In this document: positions 6,349 to 8,015 of the stretch, in pieces | How positions within the stretch are numbered: position 1 is the stretch's first letter | Layout of the letters: the number at the start of each line of letters is the position of its first letter | Source: Bacillota bacterium | GTDB taxonomy: Bacteria; Bacillota; Bacilli; Paenibacillales; Paenibacillaceae | Assembly: GCA_023433615.1 (NCBI GenBank) | Contig: JAEZCJ010000156.1 | Coordinates: 1-8,015, forward strand | Length of the DNA stretch: 8,015 nucleotides | Reading direction: 5' to 3' | Position numbers and translations under genes: made by a program | Notes under the pieces: model-generated | Database searches by the model: none | Seen by the model: the letters and a program-made list of their open reading frames with translations, nothing else | Told to the model about the DNA's origin: nothing

Positions 6349-7661
6349 AACGTTATGTGATCACGACCATCATGCTCCTGCTCACGTTGAGTCTGCTTTC
6401 ATTCCTTATGCTGCGGGATGACGGGGCGAACAAGGGCCAAGGGCCGCAGGAAGGCGGAACGGGCATCGCGGATGAAGGCTCGGGCGTTATTCCGCCGGCC
6501 GAGGCACCGCCAGCCGGGAATGCCGGCGATGAAGTGTCGGACAGCTTCCCCTCGACCCCGCCTCCGGAACCGGCACCGCCGGAACGGGATGCGGAAGCGC
6601 TGCTCATGACCGTCGGCGATATCATGATGCACATGCCGCAGCTGCCGGGCTCCTATGACGAGGAGGCCAATCGCTACGATTTCACCCCGATGTTCAGCAG
6701 CGTCAAGCCGATTCTGCAAGAAGCGGATTGGGCGATGGCGAATCTGGAGGCACCGCTCTCTGCCGACGGCGACTATACCGGATTCCCGATGTTCAATGCG
6801 CCGCATGAGCTTGCCGCCGCATTGAAGGACGCAGGCTTCACGATCGTGACGAATTCGAATAACCATTCGCTGGACCGTGGTGCCAAGGGCGTAGAGCGGA
6901 CGCTGAAGTTCCTCCGCCTGCAAGGGCTGCTGACCAAGGGGACGGCAACCTCCGAACAACAAGCGGCCGAGCCGCTGCTTGTCGAACGCAACGGCATTAA
7001 GCTAGGCGTTCTCGCTTATACGTACGGCACGAACGGGATACCCGTTCCCGAGGGGAAGCCCTATCTCGTCGATTTGATGGACGAGGAACGGATGGTGCGC
7101 GATATCCAATCGCTGCGCGAGCACGGCGCGGACTATATCGCCGTGGCCCTGCATTTCGGCACCGAGTACCAGACGCAGCCGAACGGCGAGCAGAAACGGA
7201 TCGCGCGCAGGCTCGTTGCCGAAGGCGCCGATCTGATCGCGGGTTCTCATCCGCACGTGATCCAACCCTACGAAATTGTGGAGACTACAAACCCCGACGG
7301 CAGCGTTCGCAGCGGTATCATTATCTATTCGATGGGCAATTTCATCTCGAACCAGCGCGGGGATACGAAGGACTACGGCATCATTTATCGAATTCATCTT
7401 CGCAAACCGGCGGGCAGCAAGGCCGTGCACGCCGTCGATGTGGAACCCATCGTCACTTGGGTCCACCGTTACAAAGAAAAAGGCCGCAATCAATACCGCA
7501 TCCTCCCGGTTGAGCAGACGCTCAAAGACCGAAACAACCCGTTATTGACAGCAGCCGATTATAAGGCCTTGGAGAATAATCTCCGCATCCTTCAGAAGCG
7601 ATTGTCCACCATGCTTCCTCCGAGCGCAGACAACGCCGCTCAGCCGTCCGACGACGGCTGA
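6345..7661 (+). CDS. membrane-anchored CapA-family protein
   Basis: A 438-residue CapA/PgsA-type protein of the metallophosphatase-like fold. An N-terminal hydrophobic segment (about 4-23) anchors it with the bulk outside the membrane. A Gly/Pro/Glu-rich disordered linker (about 25-82) precedes the domain (about 85-355). Family motifs in order are GDIMMH (91-96), NLE (133-135), NSNNHSLDRG (170-179), ALHFGTEY (268-275), GSHPHVIQ (300-307) and YSMGNFISNQ (328-337). The intact Asp, Asn and His residues suggest metal binding. PgsA/CapA takes part in poly-gamma-glutamate or capsule production, but no pgsB/pgsC partner is here, so that role is not supported and many solitary homologues are uncharacterised. 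The start ATG overlaps the upstream stop (ATGA), a sign of translational coupling. The final residues are encoded inside the terminator stem. Confidence 0.93.
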   Translation: MKRYVITTIMLLLTLSLLSFLMLRDDGANKGQGPQEGGTGIADEGSGVIPPAEAPPAGNAGDEVSDSFPSTPPPEPAPPERDAEALLMTVGDIMMHMPQLPGSYDEEANRYDFTPMFSSVKPILQEADWAMANLEAPLSADGDYTGFPMFNAPHELAAALKDAGFTIVTNSNNHSLDRGAKGVERTLKFLRLQGLLTKGTATSEQQAAEPLLVERNGIKLGVLAYTYGTNGIPVPEGKPYLVDLMDEERMVRDIQSLREHGADYIAVALHFGTEYQTQPNGEQKRIARRLVAEGADLIAGSHPHVIQPYEIVETTNPDGSVRSGIIIYSMGNFISNQRGDTKDYGIIYRIHLRKPAGSKAVHAVDVEPIVTWVHRYKEKGRNQYRILPVEQTLKDRNNPLLTAADYKALENNLRILQKRLSTMLPPSADNAAQPSDDG

Positions 7662-7672
7662 GCGGTTTTTTT
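7636..7672 (+). terminator. intrinsic terminator overlapping the end of capA
   Basis: A perfect 13-bp inverted repeat pairs CCGCTCAGCCGTC (7636-7648) with GACGGCTGAGCGG (7653-7665) around the loop CGAC, followed directly by seven T residues (7666-7672). It ends the operon that begins at the response regulator. The capA stop codon (7659-7661) lies inside the 3' arm, so the stem also encodes the last residues of the protein. Confidence 0.95.
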
Positions 7673-7690
7673 ATGATCTATGAATGGGTT

Positions 7691-7696
7691 TATAAT
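7691..7696 (+). promoter_or_regulatory. TATAAT box upstream of the structured RNA candidate
   Basis: A perfect TATAAT follows the capA terminator by 18 bases. A start about seven bases downstream (near 7703) would fall two bases before the closing stem of the RNA candidate. There is no recognisable -35: at the right distance lies only the T run of the terminator. It may therefore be a weak promoter or a chance AT-rich stretch. Confidence 0.4.
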
Positions 7697-7704
7697 TTGA
7701 AAAT

Positions 7705-7854
7705 GGCCAATCGTCAGCACCGAGAAGGTTGGTCGATGGCTAAGATTGAGGAGCGGAGTGTAGTCAGAGCTACATGAGCACCGGAAATCGCGCCAACGTT
7801 CAAGATTCGATGCCGAATACGCTCCGTAGCGTTACCTCGTGATCACGATTGGCC
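7705..7854 (+). ncRNA. candidate structured RNA of unknown family between capA and marR
   Basis: About 150 bases are closed by a perfect 10-bp stem, GGCCAATCGT (7705-7714) with ACGATTGGCC (7845-7854). Inside, GTTGG (7728-7732) plus CGAT (7734-7737) can pair with ATCG (7787-7790) plus CCAAC (7793-7797). That stem encloses a hairpin GTGTAG (7758-7763)/CTACAT (7770-7775), flanked by purine-rich loop strands containing GAGGAGCGGA and GAGCACCGGAA. Two more hairpins follow back to back: ATTCG/CGAAT (7805-7818) and ACGCT/AGCGT (7819-7832). There is no open reading frame of note on this strand. A coherent multi-branched fold suggests a functional RNA or a folded repeat element. The strand is chosen because a TATAAT lies just upstream. 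It overlaps the marR 3' end by about 12 bases. I cannot name a family. Confidence 0.5.
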
Positions 7855-8015
7855 CCCAGAGACTTTGCCTAGGAGGTAGACTAGAAGCTGCTGATTATGC
7901 GACGAGATGCGATTGAGCGCTTGCTGGATGTATTGATCGCGGATCTCCATCCCCCGTTTCGCTTCGCTCTCTCCCCGCTCCGTGACGTTCACCCACACGA
8001 TCCGGCGGTCAGACT
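7843..8015 (-). CDS. MarR-family transcriptional regulator, C-terminal part (runs off the window)
   Basis: The last 57 codons of a gene read right to left, ending at TGA (7843-7845). The visible protein begins SDRRIVWVNVTERGESEAKR. The DRR-x-V-x-V-x-(L/V)-T-x-(K/R)-G pattern is the wing of the MarR winged helix, and the following residues, up to HNQQLLVYLLGK, fit the C-terminal dimerisation helix. The N-terminus and recognition helix lie beyond base 8015. MarR proteins are dimeric DNA-binding regulators that often respond to small aromatic or oxidising molecules; the ligand and targets here are unknown. The gene is convergent with capA. The terminal codons lie within the 3' arm of the structured RNA candidate on the other strand. 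Confidence 0.8.
   Translation of the reverse strand, partial: SDRRIVWVNVTERGESEAKRGMEIRDQYIQQALNRISSHNQQLLVYLLGKVSGGQS

Noticed and set aside
6399..6962. 187-codon minus-strand frame within capA
   Set aside because: It is an antisense shadow with strong Arg/His bias, no ribosome site and no recognisable motif. capA in the opposite frame carries all family motifs.
7636..7854. The possibility that the RNA candidate is a second terminator or the end of capA
   Set aside because: capA already has a complete terminator at 7636-7672, and the closing stem of the candidate is not followed by a T run on the plus strand. Its size and branching do not fit a terminator.
1..8015. CRISPR array, insertion sequence, tRNA or rRNA
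   Set aside because: No regularly spaced direct repeats, transposase frames, terminal inverted repeats around a gene, tRNA cloverleaf or conserved rRNA words were seen.

Overview
The window looks like a piece of chromosome from a spore-forming Firmicute of the Paenibacillaceae (Paenibacillus/Cohnella type). The reasons are moderately GC-rich genes with strong AGGAGG-type ribosome sites, two TTG starts, sigma-A type TATAAT promoters, a 7TM-DISM histidine kinase with a large sugar-binding-like extracellular domain, and a four-gene run of OmpR regulator, RlmI-like methyltransferase, RluA-like pseudouridine synthase and CapA protein. The genus is an inference from protein style, not from a marker gene. 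No transposase, phage gene, CRISPR array, tRNA or rRNA was found.

Layout from left to right. Bases 1-125 hold no convincing gene but several short nested inverted repeats. A cold-shock protein gene (185-385, minus) ends in a strong intrinsic terminator (about 128-163). Its leader is about 245 nt, contains nested stems, and starts from a clear promoter at 638-666. Facing away from it is a small XRE-family regulator (823-1149, plus) whose promoter carries a perfect 19-bp operator-like palindrome (721-739). Convergent with that regulator is a leftward two-gene unit: a 697-residue membrane sensor histidine kinase (1831-3924) and a PAP2-family lipid phosphatase (1171-1827), separated by 3 bases. 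Diverging from the kinase, across 75 bases, is a rightward unit: OmpR-family response regulator (4000-4725), SAM-dependent methyltransferase (4712-5578), RluA-family pseudouridine synthase (from about 5584 to 6348) and a membrane-anchored CapA-family protein (6345-7661). These genes overlap or nearly touch, and the unit ends in a terminator whose stem includes the last codons of capA. Bases 7691-7854 hold a promoter-like TATAAT and a likely structured RNA closed by a perfect 10-bp stem. The 3' end of a MarR-family regulator gene (7843-8015, minus) runs off the right edge.

How the parts may work together: the divergent kinase and regulator are probably a cognate pair. The kinase shares a transcript with a PAP2 phosphatase (polyprenyl or phospholipid phosphate recycling), and the regulator shares one with a CapA-type surface protein, so a cell-envelope role is a reasonable inference. 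The two RNA-modification enzymes in the regulator's operon are probably housekeeping passengers. The signals that gene annotation alone does not explain are the structured RNA candidate between capA and marR, the folded leader of the cold-shock gene, and the variant PSAN motif of the PAP2 protein.
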